From Muraenolepis orangiensis (lineage: Eukaryota; Chordata; Actinopteri; Gadiformes; Muraenolepididae), in assembly GCA_027704905.1 (NCBI GenBank), contig CM051004.1, positions 13,462,948 through 13,526,947 of the forward strand: a stretch of DNA of 64,000 nt, read 5' to 3'. How positions within the stretch are numbered: the stretch's first letter is position 1; the number at the start of each line of letters is the position of its first letter. Below the pieces are notes generated by a model that saw nothing but the letters and a program-made list of their open reading frames with translations, searched no databases and was not told the DNA's origin. Made by a program: the position numbers and the translations under genes. Shown here in pieces: positions 10,598 to 22,503 of this stretch.

Positions 10598-11469
10598 ATG
10601 CATCGCTACATTCTTCAAGCAGTCCGTCTGTCCACCGCGAGGATGAACTTTGACGTCTGTTGCAGCCAGTAGTTTTATGTACTTTGACTTGTGATTTCCT
10701 TCCACGTTTAATGTCCTTTGTAGAATTTGATTGTTTGATTGGCACGCCACACCCGTAAAGTCAACAGACGCATGGGCAGAATCAATGTACACCGTTTAAA
10801 CAAATTAGTCTTGTGGATGGCAATGGCACAGAAACAAGCCCATGTTGCATGTGTGAAGCAGAAGAGTTGTATAGTCACATCTTCCAGCCTGTACAGACTT
10901 CAAATGCCCATACCTTTAAACAAAAAAAAATTGACTTGTGTATGATACCTGTTTGTAAATATGGTTTTGTACAACAAAAAAAAGAATTCTACATACAGGA
11001 GTTGGAAGTTGTTGGAATGTATTTTATTCACAAACATACGGAAAGAAAGCACACTTTTAAACACACTGTATGGTATTAGTCACTACTTAGTGGGTGACCA
11101 GTTCTCATAAGCACCTTGAAATATTTAGATGTTACGTTAAAAAAGAAAGAAGAAATGGGTTGGCTGATCCCTGGCACTCATAACAACCCCGTCCATAGTG
11201 CAGGTTCTGATTAACTAGACGTCAAGGCACCCTGGAGTCAAAACCTGCGGAGACGGATGGTGGGTTTGTAAATGTTACACATAAGTACTGTACTCGACAG
11301 ATGGGAAATGTATGCACAATGAGTAGTAAAAAGATAAATGGCAAGTTGGGGTAGACGCAACATAATTTAACTACCCATAGATACACTTGACTAGTATACA
11401 TAACACCAGTTGCATTAAACATTATTAAACAAACGTGTAAACTGGTACTCACAAAGGCAACACTGTTGG

Positions 11470-11874
11470 CTATAAGAAGGAGCAGACTTTCTGTGGTCTG
11501 AAGGGGTTGGTGCTGGAGGACATGCCCGTCAGCAGGGGGTCCTGCTGGGCGTGTTGAAGACAGAACTGCTGCAAGTCAGCTGCGGCCTGAGACACCTGTG
11601 GGACCCAACAAGACAAACATTTGATTTACGTATATAATATGTATATATTATATATATTATAAAGAAAATAAAAGCCCCACTGGCGGTGGTATACTGACTG
11701 CACCGCTTGGTGTTACGATAGTGAATGCAGTAAGATGCCTGGGATATCAGAAGCCACAGGTCGCCTTCGTCTCGAAAAAGGTTTAAAGTTCACCTTGACT
11801 CTGTTGATGCTGGCCTCGAAGCGCAGCTGCTGCACTACTTTCTTCATGGCCATGGTGTTGGAAGATGCCGACAT
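11470..11874 (-). CDS. gng5: G protein subunit gamma 5
   Basis: Gamma subunit of heterotrimeric G proteins, which pairs with beta and is prenylated at the membrane. Exon 1 is 11794-11874 (MSASSNTMAMKKVVQQLRFE..), exon 2 is 11470-11595; together 207 nt, 68 residues, the same length as human GNG5. It ends CSFL, the CaaX box for geranylgeranylation, preceded by the conserved DPLLTGMSSSTNPFRPQK. The intron is GT-AG and phase 0. A polyadenylation signal is seen as TTTATT at 11023-11028 on the plus strand, giving a 3'UTR of about 440 nt. The gene is head to head with spata1 about 0.7 kb away. Confidence 0.96.
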
Positions 11875-12211
11875 GGTTGGATAACCTAAATGCTTCAGAC
11901 AGTCATACGGAGGAAACTTTGTTCACTTCGTGAGTTCCTCGCTTCCCTTTCCGGTCCCTTTTTATGTGGATGCGTAAAGTCTGTGCGTATTTCAACTGCG
12001 TCCTCTGGTGGAATAAATGCGTTTACGCACGTAACGCACGATCGATGAATAACGATATATGTGCTTTTATTGTATGTATGTATGTTTGTATATCGGCCTG
12101 ATGTCCTTTTTTTTTTTTTTAACTATATATGAGAAGAACGTCAACTTAAATGACAGTTTGCAGTACGATACAAAGGATATTTCAGGGAAATGGTTTATAG
12201 ATCTCTTTATG

Positions 12212-12459
<248 letters not shown>

Positions 12460-12580
12460 ACAGAGCTCCACTTGGTTTGGTTTGGTTGGTTGTCCCTCAC
12501 GGGGAACAGACTCTTCATTACAGCTTTTTGTACGATTAACCTATATTTTCATTCTGTTATGTGCTAAAATCGACTCAATG

Positions 12581-15500
12581 ATGGAATTGTCCTGTGAATC
12601 AATGAGATGCCTCGAGGAAAGAAGACCAACAAGTAGCAAGGTCTGTGGACGAAACGTGTTATTATACTATACCACTACTACTATAACTGTTTATTATCCA
12701 TTCATAACGGGCAGTGTTTCTCACACATGAACACATATCCATTTGCGTAAAAACAAAACAAAAAAAAGCACCCATCATTAATGAATGTTATATTTTCATA
12801 TGATACAGCACTGAAAGTACTATTGATATGTAAGGGATACGTCCAATGGGTTGTTGTTAAGCTGGTGTGTTTCCCACAGTTGGTGGAGCTGCATGTGCTG
12901 TATGTGCCTGGTGACCAGTGGGATGTAAAGACAAATAAAGTGTCTGCAGAAGCCATTGAAAGCTTCATATCTGCAGGTTTTATCAGGTAACAAATCACAC
13001 AGCAGGCCATTATTGAACTGTAAACCAGAAAAACCGTTGTAAACCTTTGTTTACGGTGATACGTGAGATTATAATAACCTTTGTATTTGTTCCAGAGTAT
13101 ATCCGATACTACCCTAAATATAATAACCTTTGTATCGGTTTTAGAGTATATCCGATACTACCTTAAATATAACAACCTTTGTATTTGTTCCAGAGTATAT
13201 CCGATACTACCCTAAATATAATAACCTTTGTATTTGTTCTAGAGTATATCCGATACTACCCTAAATATAATAACCTTTGTATTTGTTCTAGAGTATATCC
13301 GATACTACCCTAAATATAATAACCTTTGTATTTGTTCTAGAGTATATCCGATACTACCCTAAATATAATAACCTTTGTATTTGTTCTAGAGTATATCCCG
13401 ATACTACCCTAAATATAATAACCTTTGTATTTGTTCTAGAGTATATCCCGATACTACCCTAAATATAATAACCTTTGTATTTGTTCTAGAGTATATCCCG
13501 ATACTACCCTAAATATAATAACCTTTGTATTTGTTCTAGAGTATATCCCGATACTACCCTAAATATAATAACCTTTGTATTTGTTCTAGAGTATATCCCG
13601 ATACTACCCTAAATATAATAACCTTTGTATTTGTTCTAGAGTATATCCCGATACTACCCTAAATATAATAACCTTTGTATTTGTTCTAGAGTATATCCCG
13701 ATACTACCCTCAAGACTCTGAGAAGTGAGCTTGGCATTTTTCTGGGAACAGAAATAAGGGCGGACAAGTTCTCCTTCCTGAAATGTGTGGGTCGCAGTTT
13801 AGCAGTGGTGAGTATAACTGGGCTTTAATGAGGCTCTTCTGGAATAAAAGAGATCTTGTCACAGCTGTATGTTCTTTTACAGGTCAAACACGAACAGGAG
13901 AGGGATCTCAAAGTGAAAACATTTGCTCCACCATATGTAGGTATGATTTTTGTTCTTTACCAAATGGATATAGGCCTCTTGTCAGGTCATCATTGAAAAT
14001 AAGAATTTGTTCTTAATTGATTTTCCTGGCTAAATAAAGGTTCTAATACTACTACTACTACTTTTCTGCTTTGGCATGTAGGCCTATCCCCTTATTTATT
14101 ATATAAACACCAATATACCAATACCATTTAAGTATAATTTAATCGTATCTTAACTGGCCTGCAAAAAAAGTATGTGGAAAAGTATGTGCTTGTCCACCCA
14201 TCTCTCTGTTGGGCTCTGCAGGCTACTCAACCAGAGCTGTACCTGCTGCCCATGGGGGAGAACAACAGCAGTGTCTGTTCCCAGTCACTCATCCTGGACA
14301 CTCGCAGCAGCTCTCCGGACCACCAGGCCTACTACCCTCACAAGCCCTGCAGCGGGCCCACAGCCGGGAACCCCAAGGGACCCCCCATCAAGTTCCCCCT
14401 GATCCCCCGGGGTTCCCGGCACTCGCCCTCGACCCCCAGCGCCGCAGACGAAGAGGAGCAGCGGGAGGAAGAGGAGGAGCAGGAGGAGGACGAGGGAGAT
14501 GAAGAGAGTTGCTGCTCTACAGAGGGAGAGAGAGAGGAGGCCCAGGAGGGGGGCTCCTCCCTTAGGGCTGACTGGACTGAGGAGAGGAGTCAGAAGAGGA
14601 GGACCCTGATGAGATCGCCTCATGATACACACACTTTACAAAGTAAAGGTGATATCTCATTGATTAGAAACTGATGTACCTAATAACATACACGACAATG
14701 ACAACTATGTCCATCCGCCATTTAACTCAATTTGCTATGTACATTTAAACATCTGATAAGACGTTAATCCAGCCCAGACCAAGGGCCTCCCTGGGAGAGA
14801 AGAGACGACAGGCTGGAAGAAAGATAAGCTGACCTCCAGACCGACCAGAGACTCAGGCCTAACGGAGTCCCTGGAAGACAGACAGTCGGGCTTCTCATCA
14901 GACAGGTGCTGTTAACTAACCAATCCAACCAAACCATGTTGGCGTTAATAATTGTTCATCAAACATTAGACTACGACGACAGTACACACTTTATAATAGG
15001 GTCTCATTATTGCAGGCTCAAACCATCAAAAGATGTACGGACGAAGACACTGGCTGGGAAAAAGACCAAACAAATGGTACAGCGTGGTCTAAAGTTTAGT
15101 CTATTAAAGAAGCAGAGTTGCCACGACAACACCAGACAAGTGTTTTAACAAGCGTTCTGGACTCTTGTAAAGTCCTTTTACGATCACCATCAAGTTCTCC
15201 CGCCAGCGTGGTGGATGTTATGTGTGTGGTCACAACACAAATCAGACAAAGGCGTATCCATGACAAAAAACAAAGCCACTGTCAACTTAAATGTCACGTC
15301 TTTTCATAATTTGAGGTTCCAGGGAGTCGGGGGGTGTCCTCGAGGCCTAGGATACAATACGGTTCTCAACCACCAGCCTCTGACGGGACCTCCACCACCA
15401 ACGCCACCGCTGGATCTCCCATTTTTCAGAATAACAGTAAGATAGTTTCTCGGTTCACATCCTGGATCAGCAGTGATCTATTATTTAAAGGGCTGCTATT

Positions 15501-16993
15501 TTACCACCAGGTGCGATGTTAATTACACAAGCCATTTCAAAAGGTACCCTCATAGTGCTGTCACACATATGATATGGATCAACCAGCCTACCAGTGAACT
15601 TCCAACAGGTAGGTAGGCTGATCATCCATCTGGGTGGACACATGTCACTACAGGGCTTGTAATGGAGAATCAACATGGCACCTGGTAGTAAAATAGGGGC
15701 CCTTTAACACCATTGACGTAGCTGACAAGGGTGGTGTCTCTGTTTGAAGGAGAGGAACTTATTGAGGAGATCAGGACGGTCAGGGAAGAGAGGAAGCAAC
15801 TCGAGTGGACAAGACAGGAATTGCTGAGAAAGGGGAAGGACTTACTGGCTCAAAACAGGAACCGTAGGAATCAAGGTTGGTTGAAGATGCAACACCATTT
15901 CGTTGCATGTCGTTATTTGTTTTTCTCGCGAAAAACAAATAACTTGAGTTAATGTGTACAGAAAATATGCCCTTAGAGACCGGATTAAAATTGAAGGATT
16001 ATAGCTAGATTTATTCAGAAACATAAATATGTTGTTGTATTCCCTTTTAACTGCACACTCAAGCTCGTGACAATTGGAAAAAGAAGTATTTTGAGACCAA
16101 GAAAGCTACGGTGCCTCTGGATGAGACCTTGAGGAACTTGCGTCAGGAGCTGGAGACGTTTTACAATAAACTCCTGCACCAGTTACAGGCCAGAGACGGC
16201 AGAGTAAGACACCAGGGGAGGTCCAGTGCAAAGGTCTGTGGATGAAGTCTTTCTTAATTCACTTCATACACATAATCCTAGATATCCTTTAATCTGAAAA
16301 GACAACTTGAGTGAAAGTGTCTCTAAAAATAGAAATTTTCAATGATCAAATAATTGGAATGGACTTGATCAAATCATTGGTCTTTGCTGAAGTAAAATTC
16401 AGCAATGACTCATCATATATTTGGATCATGTTTTATTTGTCTTTATTCATACTTGGCATGCCGTCCTTAACCTCACTTACCATAATCTGTTAGAATGAGC
16501 TCATCATTCAGATCATGACAGAGAGCCATGAAATCGACAACCTGAGAAGACAAGTAGAAGACGCCAAGATGAAGCTCATCACAGAGATAAGGGTACATCT
16601 TTGATTGTTCATTTGCAATCATCCTAATATATCTACATCTAAAAACTGATACTCCCATATACATACAACCAATTGATGTTGCATTGAAAAGTTGGAAACT
16701 TATGCTTTTTGTAACTGCATGCATGTTTATATCTATATATACATACATGCATATACACACTGTACATACATATACACACACCAAACAAATAGTTATGACA
16801 ATACAAAACAACGTGGTTGACAGTCTCTCGTCTGGATCTCTAGTTGAGGAAACAGGCTGCCACCGAGTTAAGGGCGCTGAAGGCCGAGCTGGCTCAGAAA
16901 AAGAGCCAATCGTCTCACACTGGACCCCTGACCTCACATCCCTTCGGGCTGACACCACGGACCAGACTATACGCCCAGAAAACTGGAAGCTAA
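12581..16993 (+). CDS. spata1: Spermatogenesis-associated protein 1
   Basis: Sperm-associated protein of unknown biochemical role, recognised from LVELHVLYVPGDQW near the start, FAPPYATQPELYLLP, and the C-terminal coiled coil (NWKKKYFETKK, then RKQAATELRALKAELAQKK). Exons: 12581-12640, 12880-12986, 13690-13807, 13883-13936, 14222-14642, 14773-14905, 15016-15076, 15323-15436, 15722-15875, 16064-16233, 16494-16592, 16844-16993. Total 1641 nt, 546 residues, an exact multiple of three. Exon 5 carries a Pro/Ser-rich then Glu-rich stretch. Exons 6-8 are poorly conserved and were placed by splice signals and frame, so they are less sure. The start is uncertain: 12581 (good Kozak) is preferred over in-frame ATGs at 12578 and 12602. 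ATTAAA at 17144-17149 could serve polyadenylation. Exon 3 is preceded by a minisatellite that repeats its acceptor. Confidence 0.85.
13070..13710 (+). repeat. 49/50-bp minisatellite carrying 13 splice acceptors
   Basis: Thirteen tandem copies of a unit running aaatataataacctttgta - tttgttctag - agtatatcccgatactaccct. Copies 1-6 are 49 bp (tccgat), copies 7-13 are 50 bp (tcccgat) and almost identical. Every unit contains the pyrimidine-rich tract, the AG of the spata1 intron 2 acceptor and the first ~20 nt of exon 3. Only the last copy (AG at 13688-13689) continues into the real exon. In all earlier copies 'ccctaaat' replaces 'ccctcaag', and the frame reaches TAA in that unit or the next. Copies 1-3 are the most diverged. 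Confidence 0.97.
13980..14045. repeat. Short dispersed repeat tail
   Basis: The text 'aagaatttgttcttaattga' followed by 'cctggctaaataaaggttc' matches the 3' end common to many teleost retroposons, followed by a short (TAC)n. It lies in spata1 intron 4. Confidence 0.5.
15485..15707. mobile_element. TTAA-terminated MITE in a spata1 intron
   Basis: A 223-bp unit with terminal inverted repeats of about 30 nt: the left end begins TTAAAGGGCTGCTATTTTAC and the right end is its near-perfect inverse, with only scattered mismatches. There is no coding capacity. It belongs with the copy at 10265-10410. Confidence 0.8.
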
Positions 16994-16999
16994 CTCAAT

Positions 17000-17563
17000 G
17001 TTTATTTTAGTTTTACGTAAAACTTTTACACTATTTAGCTGTACAAAAATAGAAAGTGAGAAGTTTTTGTAAGTCCGTCAGCAGGTGGTTTCTTCAACTA
17101 TAATTGTATGTCTATATTCACCGTGTACAGAAGTTAACATTTCATTAAATTGCACTTTACACCTGCTTAATTTGATGTGGTCCTAGTATTTAGTCTTTAG
17201 TAATTTTTGCTATTTTATGTGATAATTTCAAGTTCTCCATTACATGAAGCCATATTTCTTTCAACAGCAAAGCCTTTATTCACAATATACTCCAGTACAA
17301 ATTACATTTTTTGCATTGCTACATTTCAAAAAGTTTATTTGGCGTTTCCAAGAAGCTGATTCATGTGGGACACCTGACATGAAATACTGCGATCCAAAAC
17401 AGCAATAAAACAGAATCAACTTTAAAGTGCAAACATATATTCGTAAAATAAACAAAGACTGCAACCCCCTGGGCCTCACAACCTCACACAAGACTTTACT
17501 GACTTGGCAACAAGACACCAGTAGATTGAAGGCGGGTGTAAATTTCTCCCAGTTAGTATCGAG
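17000..17563. other. Convergent 3' ends of spata1 and ctbs
   Basis: No coding sequence seen. It holds the spata1 3'UTR (ATTAAA at 17144-17149) and, on the minus strand, the ctbs 3'UTR with an AATAAA seen as TTTATT at 17275-17280. The two transcripts end within about 150 nt of each other, tail to tail. Confidence 0.6.
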
Positions 17564-20286
17564 TTAGCATTGCACAAGAGCATTCCACATCATCCTAGTC
17601 TGTTGCCGGGCAGCCACATCAATGTAGTTGAGGATATTGCCGTTCCACATGCCAATACCCCTCAGTCCTTCAGTTTTCACCAAGCTTGCCTTGAGGCAGA
17701 TGCTTTCCGGATCATCGTACCATACCTGGTGGATCCGTCCTTTCTGGTCCTGGAAAAATGGACATGAGAATAGATACATAAACAGTGTTTGGCAGTTGTG
17801 TGCCAAACACTAACCACAGCAATGTTTTGTGATGCTAATGAAGCTAGAAAATGTTCACAGGGGAATTCAATAGCACTGTTTTTATTGCACCTGTAAAGCG
17901 TAAAGTATTTTTTTGTGCCTGTGCCATAGTAGAAGGTCACTGGCACTTGAGACTACAAACGGTCAACCAGGAAAGGCAGCAGGTTTTGTTCTAATGCTAA
18001 TTATTGAGACCAAGTGGAGAACACACTCACAACTTGGTGCAGGACAAAAGAATAAAATAACAATCCAGTGCTGGACAACCTCTTTAGCCAAACGAAGAAC
18101 ACAGTTAACCCAAACTTTCCATCCAGTGGAGACTGAACAAAGACTAAGGTCAGAGCTCAAGGTAGCATCGTGAACATTGAGAGCATCGAGACACATTTAC
18201 AAGGCCTACCTCGTAGTTAAAGTACGGAGCTTGCTGTCGCTGGTCCCACAGGCGGCCAGTCGTGGAGCCATTGACCTGCTTCATGATCCAGCTGTAGGTC
18301 TTCTGTTGACCTGCTGCGTCGCTGCAGGGCGCGCCGCGAAACGGAACCGCCTCCACAGAGCACACGCCTTCCTGGCATCACACCACCAGCCCACGTTAGC
18401 TTTGACACACTTACTGACCATGCACGCATGCATGCATGCATGCATGCAAGTGCTCACTATGCACAATGCTATGGATAACTACAAGACACAGAATGCTCTA
18501 TGTTTTCTTCCCTGTAGAGCGGTTGTCTTAAATGTGTCCTAAAATGGAAAATGTCTTACCTGAGATAGGTTGAGGCATGGATAATCATAACCATACCATG
18601 GTACTCCCATCACAAGCTTCTTGGGGTCTATCTTTAGATCCAAATACTGGTAGTAGCCTAGAAATCCATTACACAAAGTCACTACAGTTGAATAACTGAT
18701 TTGGCTTCAGTAACTAATAGCACATAAGCATACCTGTATACCTTTAATGGTTTGAGAGACTGGGGCGTTGGCCATTGCAATACAATCCCCCAGGATCTGA
18801 CTCTGTTCATCGTAGGACATCACAAACAGCAGGTCACACGACTCTGCGATAGTCACATAGTCATAGCAGCGGCCGTCTATGCAGTTGGGTGACCAGGCAA
18901 CGTCAAACGAGACCTAAAGAAAGACCACAAAATGCAAAACCATTAAGCAAATTCGTACACAGGTAGGGGTCAGGATCGCCGACATTCGGGATCAAATCCT
19001 GGAACCTTCCGGTGGGATGTCGAACAGATACAACTTAAATCCTCACAGCCAAAAGCATTGACGGAAACCAAAAAAAAAAGGCAGGTGTTAAGGTATATTC
19101 CTTGTTTACCAGGCTTTAGTATGTGCATTGGATGATGGTCGATTCCCTTATTGCCTCCTAACCTGTGAGCCGGGGATCTCTCTATGGAAGGCTTCAGTGC
19201 TCTCCTGCACCAGGGCTGTGAGGGCGTAGTACTCTGGAGAACCGGCCGCCACGTCTTGCTCGATGTCGATGTTGATTCCATCCAGGAACCGAGTCTTGGC
19301 CAGGTTCACCCTGTCTGTGACCCAGGCCGTTCTGTTTCCCGGATCCACAATATGAGTGACAGAAACATCACCTTTTAAAGTAAGAAGAATATTACTACAT
19401 GTCATGGCAAACCCACCCAGAACAAATACATCTGTACTTTTAAAATGTTAAAATGTTTAGCAGCATGTGCTGATCTGCCTTTTATTATATATTATGTTAT
19501 AATTTAGGTCAAATATAATTTAGGTTTTAGGAGCAGAATGGAGACTTGACAGATACAACTTGTTTGCTCTACCTTTCAACACAACACGTACACCTTTGGA
19601 ATGGGCATGACACATGAGTTCAGGGTCATATTGTCCAAACGCTGCCACTGTGGTCACCATGCTCCAGTTATAAGACCTCCATGCTGTTCCGCCCACATCA
19701 AACACAAACACCTACAAACACATGGAGGAAACGCACGTCCCGGTTCACTGCAGGCATCAGCCAGACACATGCAATACAGGCAGAATTATCAACACATCAC
19801 AATGAATAAACAGGCTGTTTATCCCATTAAAACACATTCATTGTAACCAGTACCTAGTAACAAGTAGTACTTTAAATAAAGCTTTAAAACCTGGTATATT
19901 TAACTTTAAATAAACATTTCAAACATAGTTTATACTTTATATGCTTTTTAAATGCTTTTTGCACAGTTCAACACGTACATATCATCCATCAGTCACTTGT
20001 TATTTTTATTGTTATTGTGTACAGTATTTTTAGAGTAAAGTGTTTTAGATTCATACTGCATTAGATTCATACTTGAATGGGGAGTAAATATTCCATTGTA
20101 CGTTGTACTTTGCATATGGCAAATACAAATCTTGAATCATATAGTTATACTTGATATACAAACCTCAAAGTCTCTTTCCTGTCCAACTGGTTGACATAGT
20201 TCCAGTCTGTCACACGGACATGTGTCTGCTGTGGTAACAATAAGACAATTATGAAATATAGTTGATATAAACATGAAGAACAGCAT
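17564..20286 (-). CDS. ctbs: Di-N-acetylchitobiase (GH18, lysosomal)
   Basis: Lysosomal glycosidase that removes the reducing-end GlcNAc from the chitobiose core of asparagine-linked oligosaccharides. Exons on the minus strand: 20164-20286, 19573-19711, 19163-19371, 18742-18913, 18560-18657, 18210-18371, 17564-17749. Total 1089 nt, 362 residues (human 385). A signal peptide (MLFFMFISTIFHNCLIVTTA) precedes CPCDRLELCQP. The GH18 catalytic motif DGINIDIEQ is intact, with the acid Glu, and is followed by FDVAWSP, FVMSYDEQSQ, KKLVMGVPWYGYDYPC, PFRGAPCSDAAG and the C-terminal RGIGMWNGN. The start at 20286 is the first ATG after an in-frame stop. All introns are GT-AG. Two CLEAR-like sites lie just upstream. 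Confidence 0.95.
19960..20140 (-). repeat. Inverted copy of the intron-5 dnase2b repeat
   Basis: Reverse-complement relative of the repeat at 5300-5540, seen from 'aatgctttttgcaca' through 'gtacgttgtactttgcatatggcaaata' to 'caaatcttgaatc'. It lies in ctbs intron 1. Confidence 0.7.
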
Positions 20287-20336
20287 GTTTAAAGAAAACA
20301 AGTTCCAGGTCGCCCATAGATGAAGTCAGCTGATTA

Positions 20337-20371
20337 GTCACGTGATAAAACAAGCTGACTAGTCACGTGAT
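20337..20371. promoter_or_regulatory. Two CLEAR-like E-boxes upstream of ctbs
   Basis: GTCACGTGAT occurs at 20337-20346 and again at 20362-20371, inside a 25-bp direct duplication (ctga[t/c]tagtcacgtgataaa). It matches nine of ten positions of the CLEAR element GTCACGTGAC bound by TFEB/TFE3, which control lysosomal genes. The sites are 51-85 nt upstream of the ctbs ATG. Regulation by TFEB is inferred. Confidence 0.65.
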
Positions 20372-20399
20372 AAAGTCTCGCGATAAACGTGTATGGAGG

Positions 20400-22320
20400 A
20401 CGAAGTGGGACAATTTAAAGAGCCTACATAGTTTTTCAAAAAACACGAAAGATACAGACGTAATAAGTGGACCTATATTCAAAGGACCATGTGTCATAAA
20501 GAGGCACACCTACGCCATCAAAGTATATTTATTATTTAGTTATTTTTTTAATGAAACTTATATTACTTTAGTTTAGAGCATATGTGTTTTTATAAGTTTC
20601 CCCTAGCTGGACAGTGTTCTTTAAATTAAATATAAATGTTCTTTAAATTATCTGATGAGACTTTACACCTGGCTTACTTTCATATGGTACGGGCCATGCT
20701 TAATTTAGAAATAGGACTCTATGCACAATTGTCCTTGAGTCTCACTTGTATATGGTATGGGCCATGCTTTATTCAGAAGTAGGGCTACCTATGCACAATA
20801 TTCCTTGGCCACCAAAAAGTAAACAGTTTAAAATAGTGTCTTTTACCACTTCAACATGTCTAATGGCAAGCTGGAGACGCTCAAATGACAACTCATCAAA
20901 TTCCATCTAATGAACCAACTTGAACTTCAGTCTCACATTTAAGCTCTACCAAAAATCCAATTTGAAAAACAAAGATGATTTATTTCTGAATCAGGGGGCC
21001 ACCTCAGTCAGCTTGTTGACCCCAGTAATTACAAAACGTATACACAACACTGCACTCAAACTATAACCAGCAAAACCATTGGCCGTTGACTAGAACAGTG
21101 GTAGATTGCAAACGTTTGGTGGGAAAGGAGAAGGATACCGATAGCACGTGTCTGCGTGGAAGGACATAAGAAGGTTAATGTGTGTGGAATACAAATCCAC
21201 AACACAGCTCACCTGCAGCAGACAGCCCAAACAAATCCAAACCACTTCAACCAGTGACTCATTCTTGTTGAAGCTTGTCACGTGTGTCCAGATTGTTCAA
21301 AAGCACACAACACAGACCAGCTACGCTATGTCCCCTGTTAATCATGTTTGGTTGCAACAATAAGCAACAGTGTCACAGGTGGACCTAATTAAGAGAAACG
21401 ACAAGCGCAATGTGATTAGCTGTGAGCGAGAAGCTCGAGACGAGAACGGGGATTGACCACCGGAATAAAATGAAACCACTCAAAAGATCAGTGGATTGCA
21501 TACAATGTCAACATTACCCATAAAACATTGCTGGAGCGGGCCTCGGCCTAATACAGTTTAAATAATGATGACAAATGCTTTCACATTGGTATTAGTAATA
21601 TCCATCTCCTTGGCTGTCATATACACTGCTTTTCTCTTCCATGTATTACGCTAAATCGATGACAATTCTCTGTCCATCTTCTACAAAACCTTCCAATCAT
21701 TCAAGCCATCATATTCATCAGCCTATGTTCATGATCACATTGCAACATCGTGGACTGCAAGTCATATTTGTTATCTTTGACCTTAGATAACAAATGTTAT
21801 AAGTGGCAACTTGACAAGACATTGGAGAGTTCAGACACAAGGACATTTCACTAACAGGTCGGGACATTGGACGGGTTGCCAATGTCAGCACAATGTTGCC
21901 AGTTGTCAGCCACCATGTGTTCAATTTAGTTAATGATCATATTCAGCCTACTTTGTATGGACATTTGGAAATTCAGTATGTGTATGCCTATTTGTAGGTA
22001 ACACTTTATACCCTTTATTCATAAATAACTTTCATGATTTAAAACTAATAAAATAAAAACATTAAGTAAGTATGTTTATGAAGCAATGTCTTGATACTTT
22101 TTAGGATTGAATAACCTTCATCTGTTGCCAATTTAGATACTCATTGTATTGTTAGGTTATTTGATATTTAAATAAAATCATTATAATTATGAACTTACTT
22201 TTGCTGCTTAGTGGCTTCGAATGTTATTAAGGTATTCTGTCTGACATACAGAATACATACTGCCTAAAGAAGAGTTCAAACAAATGAATGAATTTCCAAT
22301 GTTTTTCAATGTTATGCAGG
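20400..22320. other. Intergenic, no gene seen
   Basis: Between the ctbs promoter and the 3' end of vitellogenin 1. Two near-repeats 'atggtacgggccatgctt' / 'tatggtatgggccatgcttt' occur at about 20685-20770 with similar flanks, suggesting a local duplication. No coding or RNA gene is recognised. Confidence 0.5.
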
Positions 22321-22503
22321 TTTTATTTGGGAATCAGAATGTACATTTACATGCAATCATTTTCGGAAAAATAATGTCAACTATTCCTCCATACTACCAC
22401 ACCTAGACTAGAATGGAGAACATATGTTGTGCAATGTTGGCTCAGTGTAATGTCATTTGAAACTTGATTGGTCAAAATATTAAATATTGTATGGTATTGT
22501 ATC

